Assembly: GCA_015178975.1 (NCBI GenBank)
Contig: WHVD01000065.1
Location: 372,001-436,000 of the forward strand
DNA: 64,000 nt
Reading direction: 5' to 3'
Origin: Hysterangium stoloniferum
Taxonomy: Eukaryota; Basidiomycota; Agaricomycetes; Hysterangiales; Hysterangiaceae
Shown here: positions 1 to 12,099 of the stretch, in pieces
Layout: each line of letters opens with the position of its first letter
Position numbering within the stretch: the stretch's first letter is position 1
Translations under genes and position numbers: made by a program
The notes under the pieces: generated by a model
The model's database searches: none
Told to the model about the DNA's origin: nothing
What the model saw: the letters and a program-made list of their open reading frames with translations, nothing else

Positions 1-700
1 GGATTAAGATCAGCAGATTGAGGGACCCATATAATGACATCAAAATCACTGCCATTAAACCAATTGGTGGCCTTCTTGCTCTTGTGTTTGGGATCATTGT
101 CTTGCTGAAAGACAATATCCCCAGTCTTCTTCTTGTAATGCTTGAGAGATTCTTGAAGTTCATCCTCCAAAATGCTAATACAAAGTTCAGCATCCATCCT
201 CCCATCAATCTTGGTGGCATATCTTGGTCCTTCCCAGAACATACAACCTCACAACATCAGATTCCCCCCTCCAAACTTGACTGTGCCCTCAACCAGCCTA
301 TCACTGAGCCCCTCTTCTGCTTTTTTCCACATCCACTTCCTCCCATCTGACCCCAAATGATTGATTTTAGTCTCATCTGACCAAAAAACCCTCTTCCAGT
401 CCTCCAGAGACCAGTTCTTGTATGCCAATGCAAAGTCCAGCCTCTCCCTTCTATGCCTTTTTGTGAGTTTAGGCTTTTTCCTCTTCACCACAGCCTTCAT
501 TCCAGCTTTCTTGAGTTCCCTATGAATTGTTCTTGCAGAGATAGACTCCCCATTCATATCTTGTAGGACTTTAGAGGCCTGAGTGGCATGGTCAATCTTC
601 TGGGAAGTGATTTGTTGGATGATGTAATGGGTATTAGAGGGAGAAAGTTTGCATGGATGACCTCCAGCTGCTTTGGAGAGGAGGAAGAATGTTTAGAGTG
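1..700 (-). pseudogene. Tc1/mariner transposase fragment (DDE)
   Basis: The longest open part is 249-557, with LDFALAYKNWSLEDWKRVFW and then SDETKINHLGSDGRKW, the region around the first catalytic Asp of Tc1-type transposases. Beyond an in-frame stop near 246-248 the same frame continues with WGCMFWEGPRYATKIDG and later QQDNDPKHKSKKATNWF, which carries the second catalytic Asp. The window starts at PQSADLN, just before the expected third acidic residue. The stop sits where a Trp is expected, so a TGG to TGA change is the likely cause. The N-terminal HTH part upstream is also broken. The copy is therefore a pseudogene in this window. Confidence 0.85.
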
Positions 701-965
701 AATTCTGGATATAGTAGAGACAGAACGACTAGTGGTAGCAGCTGTTCATGTGCAGACTTGCCCTTGTCAAGTAGAGTAAGAACACGATCAAGTTAAGCAG
801 GAGTGAGAGCTCTCATGATGTAAACTGATAGGTTGTTGGGATGCTATCACTTGGAGAAGTGAAGTTGTATATATACACAATTTGAACAAGTCACATGATT
901 TTATTTGCATTTATTTGTGGATAATCAATAAGGTTATGTGCTAATCATGTGACAGGGATAAATTG
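1..965 (-). mobile_element. Tc1/mariner-like DNA transposon, cut by the window edge
   Basis: A minus-strand transposase region runs off the left edge. A related terminal sequence (TTGTTCCAATGAGA near 955-985) marks the likely upstream end. The second copy at about 1085-2235 belongs to the same general group but is clearly diverged. The extent is inferred from coding similarity and the end motif, not from a target duplication. Confidence 0.75.
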
Positions 966-1084
966 TTCCAATGAGATTGCATTAGTATTTGATTTATAGT
1001 TTGATGAAAAATACTTCTTATATCATAGAATTATTAAGGTATATAGCCAACATATATGACTACCTAAATTAAAAATTTCAGGTC

Positions 1085-2235
1085 AATTGGTCAAGTACTC
1101 ATTGAGTTATTCAACATTCTTTGACATATAAAAAATCATTGGATTGCATTCCACTCCTCCACCACTCTCTCCCACAATTCATGTACTCCCTTGGGTGGTA
1201 TGTTATATTTTTTGGAGTTGGCATTTGAGGTGTTCCAAAAGATATTCCATGGGGTTAAGATCAGGGGATTGGGGATAGTACTTGAATTTCCTTGTCCTCA
1301 AAACCATTTTGTTGCCTGCTGAGATGTATGTTTAGGATCATTGTCCTGCTTAAACTAACAGTTGGCCTCCTCCATTTCCAACTTTTCAAAAATTTCCACT
1401 ACTCCCAGCTCCAAAATTTGACAGTATTTTTCAGCAGCCATCCCCCCCTGCACTTCTGTGAGCTTTCCCACCCCATTTCAACCCATATGTACAACCCCAT
1501 GAGGTTATTTCCTCCTCCATGTTTGACCATTGGTGTTGTAGTCCTGTCAGACACTGGTTCTCCTCTTTGTTTCTGCACATATGACTTCCATCTGACCCAA
1601 TCTGGTTAATCCTGGGCTCATCTGACCATAACATCCTCTTCCAGTCCTCCACAGTCCAATTTTCATGATATTGGGCAAATTTGAGCCACTTCTGACAATG
1701 AATGGCTTTGCACAATGGTCACCTTTGCTTTGTTGCAGAGTAAAAACCATTCTCCTTCAGTATTGTATTTCTGACTGTTTGGGAAGTGACAGGGTTGGAG
1801 ATGATAGAATTAATGAATTGGGCAGCCTGAACTGCATTATCAAGCTGTCCAGATCTGATTTGATGGATTATTGACTGTTTGTCGTGACCAGAAAGCTTGG
1901 AAAGACAGCCCCCAGGATTGTTCTCCTTGTTCCCATCCACTTCCCTACTAATCCTATTCACAGTACTCTTGCCTAGACTAGTTCTTTCCTGGATTTGGTG
2001 ATAGGAATAGCCTTCATTGAGAAAGACAATAGAAGAGCATTGAGCAGAAATAGATCTCATGATGGTGGTAAGAAGTCAGGATGTAGTTGAACCACTTTAA
2101 ACCTGTCAAACAAATACAAATAAAGTCATGTGACATGTTTTATTGTCCCAATGGCCTCCCTCTGCCTTGTACTGGTGTATAACAGCAGGAACACAGGTCA
2201 AAAAATAAAGGGTCAAAAAACTGTCCCAATGAGTA
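1085..2235 (-). mobile_element. Degenerate Tc1/mariner-like element, second copy
   Basis: The minus-strand open segment 1719-2060 has an HTH-like N-terminus (SYHQIQERTSLGKSTVNRIS, then SQTVRNTILKENGFYSATKQ). A second segment at 1431-1715 has NWTVEDWKRMLWSDEPRINQ, the Tc1 DDE region. They lie in different frames, so the gene is frameshifted. The motif CCCAATGAGTA near 2223-2236 and its inverted relative near 1093-1108 suggest terminal repeats. The element is inactive. Confidence 0.75.
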
Positions 2236-2321
2236 GCTGTTTTGTTTTATTTATTATTTAATGGGTTTTGATTCAAATCACATGAACCAAGGCTTACCTT
2301 CAAGCCATGATCCTATAGTAC

Positions 2322-2750
2322 TGTAATGTATTAGCCTTATTTTAATACTATTTTCCGAAAAAGGAGTCCAATGCTTTATCAAAATGTGCAAATACTCAAT
2401 TCACTGCAAGGTAAAATAATTTAAGTATTTGATATTAATCAGTGGCAGCCTTGGTAGACTTAGAGTTGTGATGACTGTCACTCATTGTGATGAATATTCC
2501 TGCGCATTGTGTAATAAGCGCCAGGTGGCCGGTTTGAAGATATATAGTTAAAAAAGAATAAAAGTAGAAATTTTGTAGTCTACTCAGATTTATAGATAAA
2601 AATACAAACTAATTTGCATAATTTCGAGATAAATAAAAGGAATACTGTACAATTTTACCATAGCGATATAAGTACATTTAAGAGCCTTTGTTAAGAATTT
2701 CATTTTGGGGAAATTGTGAAAAATAGAAAAAACCTTAGAAATACATGACA
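2322..2750 (-). mobile_element. Solo LTR, family B (short form)
   Basis: The 429-bp element begins TGTAATG and ends CATGACA on the plus strand. It is bounded by the perfect 5-bp direct repeat AGTAC at 2317-2321 and 2751-2755. The TG...CA ends plus a 5-bp duplication are the signature of a solo LTR. Its reverse complement matches both ends of the 1,982-bp element at 39100-41081, but it lacks most of that element's middle. Confidence 0.85.
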
Positions 2751-2887
2751 AGTACCTTTGACAATTTACTTAGACTTTCTGCTTATGTCAGTGGTCCATA
2801 CCAACCTGATCTTTCAAAAATGAGAAAACTTTGGGACAGTTTTTTGAGCCACTGTAAAAGGGAACTGTTCATTCAACTCATAGATTT

Positions 2888-3711
2888 TGTTATGACCAGA
2901 ATTCCCACCGGACTCCAGGCACTAACTTATATGCACCCGCACCCTATATGCACCAATTGTCAGTTTACCAGAATTCCCACTGGACTCCATACGTCAGACT
3001 TGTCCATGTTTGACTTTGTTACGTCGTGTATCAGTCACCAGAATACCCACCAGACTCCATCCCTGTCTGTCTGACCTCATCCCACACCTCAGTCACCGGA
3101 CCCTGCTCGGAAAACCTGTCATCCCTCTAACTGAGCCCCATTCCCATTTTAGTCAAATGACCTGTCATGATTCGGACTCCACTCCTGCTCTATTTCCCAT
3201 TATGGTTTATGATTTGTCACGATTCAGACTCCGCTCCGTTCCATCCCATTCCTAACACTAAATTTGGTGTTTACTTATCCCGTTTTATGTTTTGCTAGTT
3301 TCGTTTCATTATTACTGGATTTGGTATGTTATTCATTCCACAGTCTATATAGTCTGGCAAATGTTGTACACACAATCCAGTCAGAAAATCAGCTTAGATT
3401 CTCCCCAGTAATCTAGTACATTTTCTGCCCTAAACTCCTCTCTGAATTACACTGCTCTCACTAGTTGGAGCCCACGGGCTCCAATGCATCTATCTCTTAA
3501 CCTCCAACTCATTTATCTTGACTCCCCGACCTCTCGACCTACAACCTGACCTACAACCCCTCGACCCATGAACTCCACCAGGACTCCCCAGGTTTCCTGT
3601 TTGAAATTGGACAACATGATCTCACAAGGGTGCAGCCTATAAGCTGAAGCCAAGTCCTACCAGATTCCCCATGGGTTTCTCCGGAAACCCACTGTGTACA
3701 TACCCTTAACA
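2888..3711 (+). mobile_element. Solo LTR, family A (copy A1)
   Basis: The 824-bp element starts TGTTATGACC and ends CCCTTAACA. It is flanked by perfect GATTT duplications at 2883-2887 and 3712-3716. Matching copies lie inverted at 6466-7270 and direct at 38360-41162. The short ORFs inside it are not conserved between copies and are not genes. Confidence 0.9.
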
Positions 3712-3903
3712 GATTTGCTCCATGTACATGATGACATGTTGCAGATTCTGCATGTGCTGATTGGACAAAATCATGTTGTTCCCAAGGTTGACTATCAATA
3801 TCTGTACATTTGGACATTAGAGCATTCTTTTTTTTGAAAAGTCACCCAACATACCTTTCATGTATTTCAGCCTTCAGTCTAGACTCATGCACAATCAAGA
3901 AAA

Positions 3904-5460
3904 GTGCAAAAAATGATGATGGAATTACTACATGGCTATGATGAGATGACACAAGTACCCTCATCTCTGGTTTCTACAACTGACTCATTTGTACAAGAAC
4001 TCAAGGGTTCCCCCAATACTTGCTTCCTCCATTCACTTAATCATCCACTGATCCTAGAAGGGTTTCTGATGGACATGAGGATCAAAGTGACTGAATGCCT
4101 ACAAGAGAAAAACATTCCAGTCAAACTTTCCCTTCACCAACCACAACTGCATCACCTTCTCAGCATGGCTGAACTGGAAAGGGAAGTGTTGAGGGAATGA
4201 AGAGCAGCTCCCAATATAGAAACTCCCTGTGCTTGAGTAACTTTTGATACCATCCCTAGCACTCTGAGCCCCTTCAATGACTCACACTAACTCTAGATAG
4301 ACCAATTGCCAACAAAGGTTGACCGTCTTTTTTGACCACATTTGTTGAAGGAATAGCAGGTCAAGTATTCAGTTGAGGATCACTGGACCCAGATGAAACT
4401 CATCATCCCATGCCTATGAGGATCAACCCATTCCTCACTCCTGGAGGAGAACCAAGTGATTCATCTGGAAGCTCAGACAGTTTTGACAGTAATGGAAATC
4501 AGGGATGTGGGGGGCAAAACCCCATAAGTCCTGGATTCACAAACTTGTCTCAAGCTAGCACTAATAACAATGACTTACATACCTAAAACTAAGGTGCTTA
4601 CCTTGAATACTAATGACATCAAGATCAAATGGTCTGATCTCCCTGAATATGATGGAAGTCACTCCAAAGCACTATAGTATATCCTGGATATTATTGAGTC
4701 TTTCAGAAATTTCAGAATCCATGAGCTCACTATTATGAGTCACTCTGCCTAGATGACTCATGGACAACACTAAGATCTGGTGGAGCACCTTGGACTGTGA
4801 GCATTGTACTGACTTCAGTTGATCTCACAGATCTTTCCTTTGGGGCATTGTTGAAGGTCTGCTTGGAATGAGATGGCATGAATCTTTGGTCTTGGAATGG
4901 GAAGAAATGAGATTCTGTCAACCCCATTATGATCATGAAACTCCAGTACAGTACATTCAGCAAAGAATCAAGCTGTATCATTTCTTGTATGGGTTCCATC
5001 AAGACCAGAAGGGAGAAACACATTGGTTGATCTTGACCCTACCCATGGAATGGCTTTACCTGCTGCAAGGCCAACCCATCAACCACATGGGATTGCAAAC
5101 CTACACCAATAATCTGCAAGAAGTTCTTTTGGAACCAGACTCACTGGGAACACTATCAATTCCAAAAACCCAGGGTTATGATTGTGAAATGGGAGAGATC
5201 AGGTTTTGAAGATGAAGAGGAGTTCTTGACTAGAGATGAGTTCACCACTCATGGCCATGTTCTTGTTAGTGAAAGTGGAGACAGAAATGCTACAAGAAAG
5301 TCGAACCCAGTGCAAGGCAAACAATATGGGAAATTCTTTGAGAGAGAAGTGACAAGAAAAGCATCACTAAGCCTTCTAAGGAGTGTTGGATTTGTGGAAG
5401 TTTGGAGCATTTTAAAATTGACTGCCCCCATGCAGGCAAAATGTCCCACTATGTCTTGAT
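3904..5460 (+). pseudogene. Ty3 gag remnant with zinc knuckle
   Basis: This was the structural protein of the particle. Open segments at 3904-4200, 4868-5209 and 5178-5459 are in different frames. A capsid-like stretch at about 4868-5160 contains TPVQYIQQRIKLYHFLYGF. Near 5392-5440 the plus strand reads CWICGSLEHFKIDC, a CX2CX4HX4C nucleic-acid-binding knuckle typical of the gag C-terminus. The N-terminal ORF at 3904 is acidic and not recognisable by itself. Frame changes and stops show it is dead. Confidence 0.7.
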
Positions 5461-6127
5461 TAACAAATGCTCTGCACAGAACCAGCAGAAGATCAGAGGT
5501 TATATGAAATGGTCTATGGATTAAGCACACAAGGACAAGTAACTAACATTGATAATGAATCAATTTTTATTTCTGCTTATCCCCCTCAATCAGAGGATAA
5601 TATTGTCTTAAGAACAGAATTGAGCTCTAGTTTAAATGACATATCAGAAGTATATATTTCAATATCAGATCATGACTTCCTCAAGAGGGGAGACTGGCTG
5701 AGTGCTCATAGTCAGGACTGTAAGGTCTGACAGGAAAAGCAAGTATAGAGGAAGTTGTTGATGAAGAAGTATCAATCAATCCATCCAGGAATATCAGTAA
5801 GGAATTTATCATGGAAGACCCCTCTAGACTAGAAGGGATGGAAGAGGAAACTTTCCCTTTCGATCCAGGATCATTGCTCACATTGATACCATTAGAGGAT
5901 TCAGACTTGGAAGATGATGACCATTCTTTGGGGAGTTCTCCAATGAAGCTCTACAATAGATGAACTAGGAGAGATGTTAAACTGGCATTGAAGGAGGACA
6001 AATGACCCAAAATACAATGCCCTCAATCCAGTTGACTAAGGAAACAGAGGATACAACCATCATCTACTGAAAAGGAGACCCCCCCAGTGGATACTCCAGT
6101 ATAGGAATTTCAGCATTACACGTATAT

Positions 6128-7340
6128 GGACAGATAGGAAATTCTGACTCATCTGATCTCATCAAGATTAGATTGGACACTGGAGCCAATCTTTCTTTAA
6201 TATCAGAAGACTTTTATAAAGGATTGGAGGGTCACCCTAAACTCAAACAAGGACTTAAATTACACCTCATTCAGCTCACTGGCAATGCCAAAGTTTTGGG
6301 ATATGTCAATATTCCCATTTACCTTGAGGACAAAAATGGCACACTACTCAGATTCATGTCTGAAACCTATGCCATCAGAGGAATGATGGTGCCAATCCTT
6401 CTGGGAGAGGATTTCCACATCAACTATGAAATCAGAATGTTGTGAGATCAACCATTGGGATCCAGTGTTAAGAGATGTGCAGGCTCACAGAGGTTTTCTG
6501 GAGAAACCCATGGATAATCTGGTAGGACTTGGCTTCAGCTTACATATAGGCTGCACCCTCATGAGATCGTGGTGTCCAATTTCAGACAGGTGGATGGAAA
6601 ACCTGGGGTGTCCGGGTGTAGTTGCTAGGTCAGGAGGTCAGTTGGAAAGCCTGCAGGCTCTGACAAGGTTGATAGCATTGTGATTCAAAGATGAGAGATG
6701 GTAATTGAGCAGGGTATATGCTAAGTTACTGGGGGAGAACTAAGTTGATTTTCTGACTGGATTGTATGTACAACATTAGCTAGGCTATATACATAGACTG
6801 TAGAATGTATTCAATACCAAATCCAGTAATAATGAAGATCAAAACAAGTAATCATGAAATGAGACAAGTAAACACCAAACTAGGTGTTAGGGATGGAACA
6901 GAACAGGAGCACAGTCCAAAACATGACAGGTCATTTGACCATAACAGGAATGAAGCTCAGTTATAGAGCTGATGGGTTGTCCAGGTGGAGTCTGCTGAAC
7001 TGGTATGTGGGACAGAGTCAGATATAGACAGGTTGATGTGTGTGGGTCCCGGCAGGTATTCTGTTGACTGGTGCATGAGACGCAGAGGGTCAGTCATAGA
7101 CAGGTTTGACATCTGGGTCCCAGCAGGTTGTCCAGTTGTGAACTTCGACTTGGTGGGTATAAAGAGTCAGGTGCATATAAGGTGGGGTCCAGATACCAGC
7201 AGGTTTTCTGGTTAACTGTAACCTGTTATAGAGAGTTGGGTGCATGTAGGATGGGGTTCTGGTCATAACATCCAGATTGATTCTCCCAGGGAGAATGGGG
7301 TTTATCTCAGCCAGTTCCTCAAAATAATCTCAGCCCTTAA
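6128..7340 (+). pseudogene. Ty3 aspartic protease, split by a solo LTR
   Basis: The retropepsin core DTGANLSLISEDFY begins at 6176 and is followed by a flap and helix region ending LLGEDFHINYEIR. The frame reaches TGA at 6442-6444. About 20 bp later it is interrupted by the inverted family-A LTR at 6466-7270. Rejoining across the TCCAG target duplication restores a protease-linker-like frame, so insertion came after the element was coding. Confidence 0.75.
6466..7270 (-). mobile_element. Solo LTR, family A (copy A2) inside Ty3 pol
   Basis: The 805-bp inverted copy begins TGTTAAGAG and ends GGTCATAACA on the plus strand. Perfect TCCAG duplications lie at 6461-6465 and 7271-7275. Its reverse complement matches A1 over its full length, with mismatches and small gaps. 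The insertion dates family A as younger than the host Ty3 element. Confidence 0.9.
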
Positions 7341-7489
7341 CCTTTTTGATCAGTAAGGCACCCTTTAAGGAACAATTTGATGACTCACCTAAATTGACTT
7401 CTAAACTGGATAAAGGAGTGTGTACTGAGAGAGTTGCACAAGCTCTAGAGGACTGCACCATTGAACCAGATTTGGCAAGATTAGTGCCT

Positions 7490-9490
7490 GTTTAGGTCAG
7501 AGATCTTATGGGTAACGAATGGATTGTCAAAGGGATTGTTCTACAAAATGAGGATGGAACTATACTAGCCACCCCTACTACTGCCATCTCTAGAGAAAGA
7601 GCTATTATACCCCTTGCAAACCCCTCCCTGATGCCACAGATTATCAGAAGAGGAGAAACCATCAGATTAATTAATGGCACTGACAAGTGGGCTCAGAAAC
7701 CTAAGTCCCTTGCCAAAAGGGAGATTATGCAATCAATGGGGATGAGAATCACTCATCTCATCAAGAGTTCTCTCAAGGATCAAGGAGGAATGTATCCTCA
7801 AACCCCAGTCATTCAAGTCATCCCTTGAGCAAAAAACAGTAGACGATTTCAACCCAGCAGGCCCTAAAACCTCTGAAGCTGCCACTACAGAGAAGCTTCA
7901 CTCAGAGGATCTTCAGAAACTAGTTAACTTAGGACCTGATATCCCCACTGACATTTCACCTCATCTTGGTGCAATACTGACTAAGAACCTTCAAGCTTTT
8001 GGAGTGGATGGACAACTAGGACAGGTGGATGTTAAAGTTACATAGTATTCCATTGCAGAGTGGTGCACAACCAATCTTGATGCCAATGTTTCAGACCTCT
8101 CCTGCTAACAGGAAAGTCATTGATGAACAAATGGACTGGTTTCAGCAAGAAGTTAGTGAACCATCAAAGAGCCCTTGGGGAGCCCTGGCATTTGTCATCT
8201 ACTGCAACAGAAAACCTCGAGTGGTAATCAATTATTGAAAGCTAAACAGCCTTACTGTCCCCAATGAGTTTCCATTGCCGCATCAATCAGAAATAATGCA
8301 GGCCTTATCTGGATCAAACATTTTATCTTCCTTCAATGCACTGGCAGGCTTCACCCAACTTGAAATGCTAGAAGAAGACAAACCAAAGACTGCCTTCAAA
8401 TCCCAGAGGACTGTGGCAATTTAAGAGAATGCCATTCAGATTAAGGAACAGGCCCTCTATTTTCCAGAGAGTGATGCAGGCTGTACTTGTGCCCTATCTA
8501 TGGATTTTCTGCCTGGTTTACATAGATGACATCATGATCTTTTCAAAGACATGGGATGACCATCTGGAACATTTGGATCTAGTTTTACAAGCTATCATTG
8601 CAGCTGGCATAATACTCTCCCCCAAAAATGTTAGATTGGATACAACTCTATTCTGTTTCTCAGACATAAAGTATAACAACTTGGTTTCTTGACCCATCAA
8701 GAAAAGGTTGCCATGGTATTAGAACTAGCTCAACCCACTAAGAAAGGAGAGCTACAGCACTTCCTTGGAATGGTCTTATATTTTTCACCTTATATATCTA
8801 CCATTCTACTATTGGACAGTCTCCACATTATTCAAACTCTTAAAAAAGGGGACTAGCTGGACCTGGGATTCTGGACACATCAGAGCCTTTGAAGACATCA
8901 AAGTTGCATTGAGCTCTGCCCCTGTTTTAGGACACCCTATTAGTGGAATGCCCTATTGTCTGTATACAGACACTTCTGATTTTGCCCTAGGATGTTGCCT
9001 CCAGCAGGTCCAGAAGATGACACTATAGGATCTAAGGGACACTAAAATTTATGCTCAAGCATGATCCACCTTTGAACAATTGCAAGAAGTACCCATCTTT
9101 GTTACTCACTACAAAACTAAAGAACCAGAAGTCACCTGGATGGACTCTTGGGCCTCAAAGTTCAATGACACTAATGTCACTGTTGAATGTCATTGCCTAC
9201 TGGAGCTGCACACTCAAGAAAGCTGAATGTAATTAATCATTAGCAGCTAAGGAGGGATTGGTTCATTTTCAACCATTCATAGAAGGTGAACACATACTCC
9301 TCATCACAGATCACACAGCCTTGCAATGGGCCAGGTCATATGAGAACACTAATCATAGACTAGCCACATGGGGGGCAGTATATGCTGCATACCCTGGTTT
9401 AGAAATCTCACATAGCACAGGATGAGTCCACAGTAACATGGATCCTTTATCCAGACTCCCCCAAATACCTGACTTTGTGAGTCCTATCAG
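7490..9490 (+). pseudogene. Ty3 reverse transcriptase and RNase H remnant
   Basis: Segment 8029-8238 has SKSPWGALAFVIYCNRKPRVV followed by the palm entry. Segment 8429-8692 contains VYIDDIMIFSKTWDDHLEHL, where YIDD is the polymerase catalytic box. RNase H follows with YCLYTDTSDFALGCCLQQ near 8950 and ends at HSNMDPLSRLP near 9430. A stop directly after VVINY sits where chromoviruses have an Arg (YRKLN), consistent with CGA to TGA. Several further stops and frameshifts make it non-functional. Confidence 0.85.
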
Positions 9491-9799
9491 GGATGACCTA
9501 CCATCAATAGCATCAAGCTCCCTCGACAAAGATACTAATAAGAGACTATGGATAATAAACCAGCCAAAAGAGCAGTCTTTGTCACCCAACATGAGTTAGT
9601 GGAACCCCTCAGAACAAGAAAGGATGTCCCACAAACTGAATGGGATGCCTAGAATCTTCCCAGAGATTGTCACAACCGTCACATGTCACAATATTGTCAC
9701 AAACATTCAAAGGTAACTTTTGACAACTCTTCGACCTATTGAATTCAACTCGACAAAACCGAACATTATTCGACACCATCGAATCTCTTTTATGATAAC

Positions 9800-11080
9800 C
9801 CTTTTGAAGGGGCACATGTGGGAGGACAGCAATTCTTTAACTTGATGAAAGATCACTTCTTTTGGCCTAAGATGCTACAAGATTGTATAGCATATACTTG
9901 TGATGTATGCCAGAAGACTAAGTTGATCACATGGCATGGCATGGAGCACTTTCACCTGTGGATGTACCTCTCAGACCTTTTGAGGTCATTATCTCTATGG
10001 ATTTAATAACTGGGGTACTCCCTTCTGGGGAAGACTCTCACTCTGCAATTTTCGTCACAGTTGATGAACTAACACACTTTGTTATTTGTGAATCTACTTC
10101 CTCCAGTTTATCAGTGGAAGAGTTCACATGAGTCTTCATCAGCAAAGTAGCCACTCCTTTTGGACTACCTTTGAGAATAATTTGTGCTTTGAGACAAGAG
10201 ATGGACCTGTAAATTTTGGAGAGAAGTTTGTAAAGTGTACAGAAGTGTGCTCACAGTATTGTCTTCCCACCACCCACAGACTGATGGCCAAACTGAGAAT
10301 ACCAACACTGTTATTGAACAAATGCTGAGATCTTACTGTGCCTCTTCAAAAGAAGAATGGTCCAAATGGATTCAAATAGTGGTTCACACATATAACTCAA
10401 TGGTGCACACTTTGATGAACTATGTGACAGCCTTTCTGCCAATGGGATACCTGCCCAGGGGAATGTTGTGTTGTTTAGGAGATGACCTGTAGTCCCTAGA
10501 TAATTGTCCAATAGCCCAATGGCTGACCAGTGGGTTCTTGAACTAGAAAACCACTGAGAAATGGCGAGGGACTCAATTGCACAAGCCCAAAAGATGAAGC
10601 CTCACAGTTATAACAATAAACAGGGACCAGTAGAAGAAATAGTGGAAGGAGACCATGTCTTGATTAATCCCCACTCTCTTGAACTCATTGAGGCCAAAGG
10701 TGGTGGACAGAAACTTATCCAAAGGTGAATACAGCCATTTGAAGTCCTAGAAAAGACCAATTCCCAGGTTTTCTGACTCAGAATTCCTTCCCAATATCAG
10801 ATGCACCCAGTTATCAATAGAGAGGATCTTAAGAAGTACCATTTCTCTCCTGAAGAATTTGGATGAAGGACTCAACTCAAGAACCTGAAGAAATTAAACA
10901 CTCAGGATGAAGAGTATGAGGTTGAAGGGATAGTAGGCCATAAGAAGCACCAAAATTGATTACTCTTCCAAGTTTGATGGAAAGGATATGGGCCTGAGGA
11001 GGATACTTGGTTAAATAGCAACAACCTTTGAAACACCCCTGCACTGCTCAGAGCTTACAAGGCTATTTATGGAATTTAAC
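9800..11080 (+). pseudogene. Ty3 integrase with C-terminal chromodomain remnant
   Basis: The zinc-binding part is seen as HFFWPKMLQDCIAYTCDVCQ near 9850-9910. The catalytic core begins at PFEVISMDLITG-like sequence near 9975, and the TDGQTENTN part follows in another frame near 10280. A chromodomain at 10912-11080 reads EYEVEGIVGHKKHQN, stop, LLFQV, stop, WKGYGPEEDTWL. All three stops in that domain are TGA at positions where Arg (CGA) fits. The chromodomain would have targeted integration to modified chromatin. This copy is dead. Confidence 0.8.
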
Positions 11081-11171
11081 CAACTATATGCTCTTCTCAC
11101 AATCAAAAAAGAACAGATTCAATATTCTATTTATCAAACAAAAACCAAAAACACAATTAATTCTTCCTTTC

Positions 11172-11645
11172 TGTGAGGAGTATGCTTTTACCACAGTTTC
11201 ATTGTGGTAAAACACTCCTTTTATTTTATTTATATTTTACATATTCTATTCATATTTTTCTATCTTTCATATTCTTCGAATATTGCATATTTCATTAGTT
11301 CAAAGCATTGTGTATACTTGTGGGTGCACTCAGCACCAATTAGAACTCAGACACACTTTTACCCAAGCACCACCACTTGTAAGACATAAACTAGGTCTAC
11401 TACAAGCAGTGATCAGGGTAACATGTCAGCTACCATATAGGTAGCATTATCTGAACTACTGAACACTTCTGGCCTCGAACTATAACAGTCGAGGCCTCCA
11501 CTCAAACCATTGCACTCGTTGACTCCTTCGTCATCTCGTGCTCTTTCTCTCACTTTCTCTTATATTGCACCGAATAGGTCAATATTCTTCCTTTCTACTC
11601 ATTTCTTCGTATATAGAACGGTCAGAACTTCCACCACTCTTCACA
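11172..11645 (+). mobile_element. Family-D LTR (first copy)
   Basis: It starts TGTGAGG and ends CTCTTCACA. It shares diverged but collinear sequence with 14158-14790, including GGTCAGAACTTCCAC near the end and CAGACAC..TTTTACCC in the middle. No target duplication was seen around this copy or around the pair, so its pairing is uncertain. Confidence 0.6.
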
Positions 11646-11993
11646 CTTTCCCAATCTCTTTTTCCCCTCCTTGACCTCTTCACATTGGTAAATGAGTAGG
11701 ACTTAAATTAATATAAAAGAAATGTAAAATCACTAAATATTTTCACAACTCTCTTTATCTCCTTCACCCATCCTGTTATCTTCCCCATTGATATTTTAAC
11801 ACCTATGTACATATGCTATGTTGCAAGATCAACAAGCTAACCAAGGCTCCCTAACTTCAAGAAGTACCCTGAAGTTCCTCCAAAACTGCAATACATATTG
11901 TTGAATGAGCAATGGTTGACTTGGATAAACTAATATCTTACTGATGACTAACTATCTCAGTAGTGACTGGTTCCTAACAGAACTACTCTTGAT

Positions 11994-12072
11994 GGCCTGA
12001 TAGCTCAGGGGTTAAGAGCACTAGACATGTAATCCAGACATAGTGGTCACTGGTTCAAATCCAGCTCAGGTC
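11994..12072 (+). tRNA. tRNA-Thr(TGT)-like sequence, probably a relic
   Basis: It folds as a cloverleaf: a 7-bp acceptor stem GGCCTGA/TCAGGTC (one G-U), D stem GCTC/GAGC, and T arm with loop TTCAAAT. Both Pol III boxes are present (TAGCTCAGGGG and GGTTCAAATCC), and TTTT follows at 12078-12081. Defects are position 33 being A instead of T, an A-C mismatch in the anticodon stem, one in the T stem, and an 11-nt variable loop. A decayed tRNA or a tRNA-derived SINE head fits better than a working tRNA. Confidence 0.45.
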
Positions 12073-12099
12073 AATACTTTTCACCCTATTATGTAATTC

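Larger units (their letters stand above)
3830..11171 (+). mobile_element. Decayed Ty3/gypsy chromovirus, plus strand
   Basis: The order along the plus strand is capsid-like gag, zinc knuckle, aspartic protease, reverse transcriptase, RNase H, integrase and C-terminal chromodomain. This is the layout of a chromodomain-bearing Ty3 retrotransposon. Many stops and frameshifts interrupt it and a family-A solo LTR splits the protease. No convincing 5' LTR was found. The family-D LTR starting at 11172 may be its 3' LTR or may belong to the next unit. Confidence 0.85.

Noticed and set aside
2745..3074. 109-residue ORF crossing the start of LTR A1
   Set aside because: It joins flanking DNA and LTR sequence across an insertion boundary marked by GATTT duplications.
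9620..9815. Possible separate insertion inside the Ty3 RNase H-integrase linker (cluster of TCGAC motifs)
   Set aside because: Composition differs, but I could not find ends or a target duplication.
11994..12072. A functional tRNA-Thr gene
   Set aside because: T33 is replaced, two stems carry mismatches and the variable loop is too long. Kept only as a tRNA-like relic.
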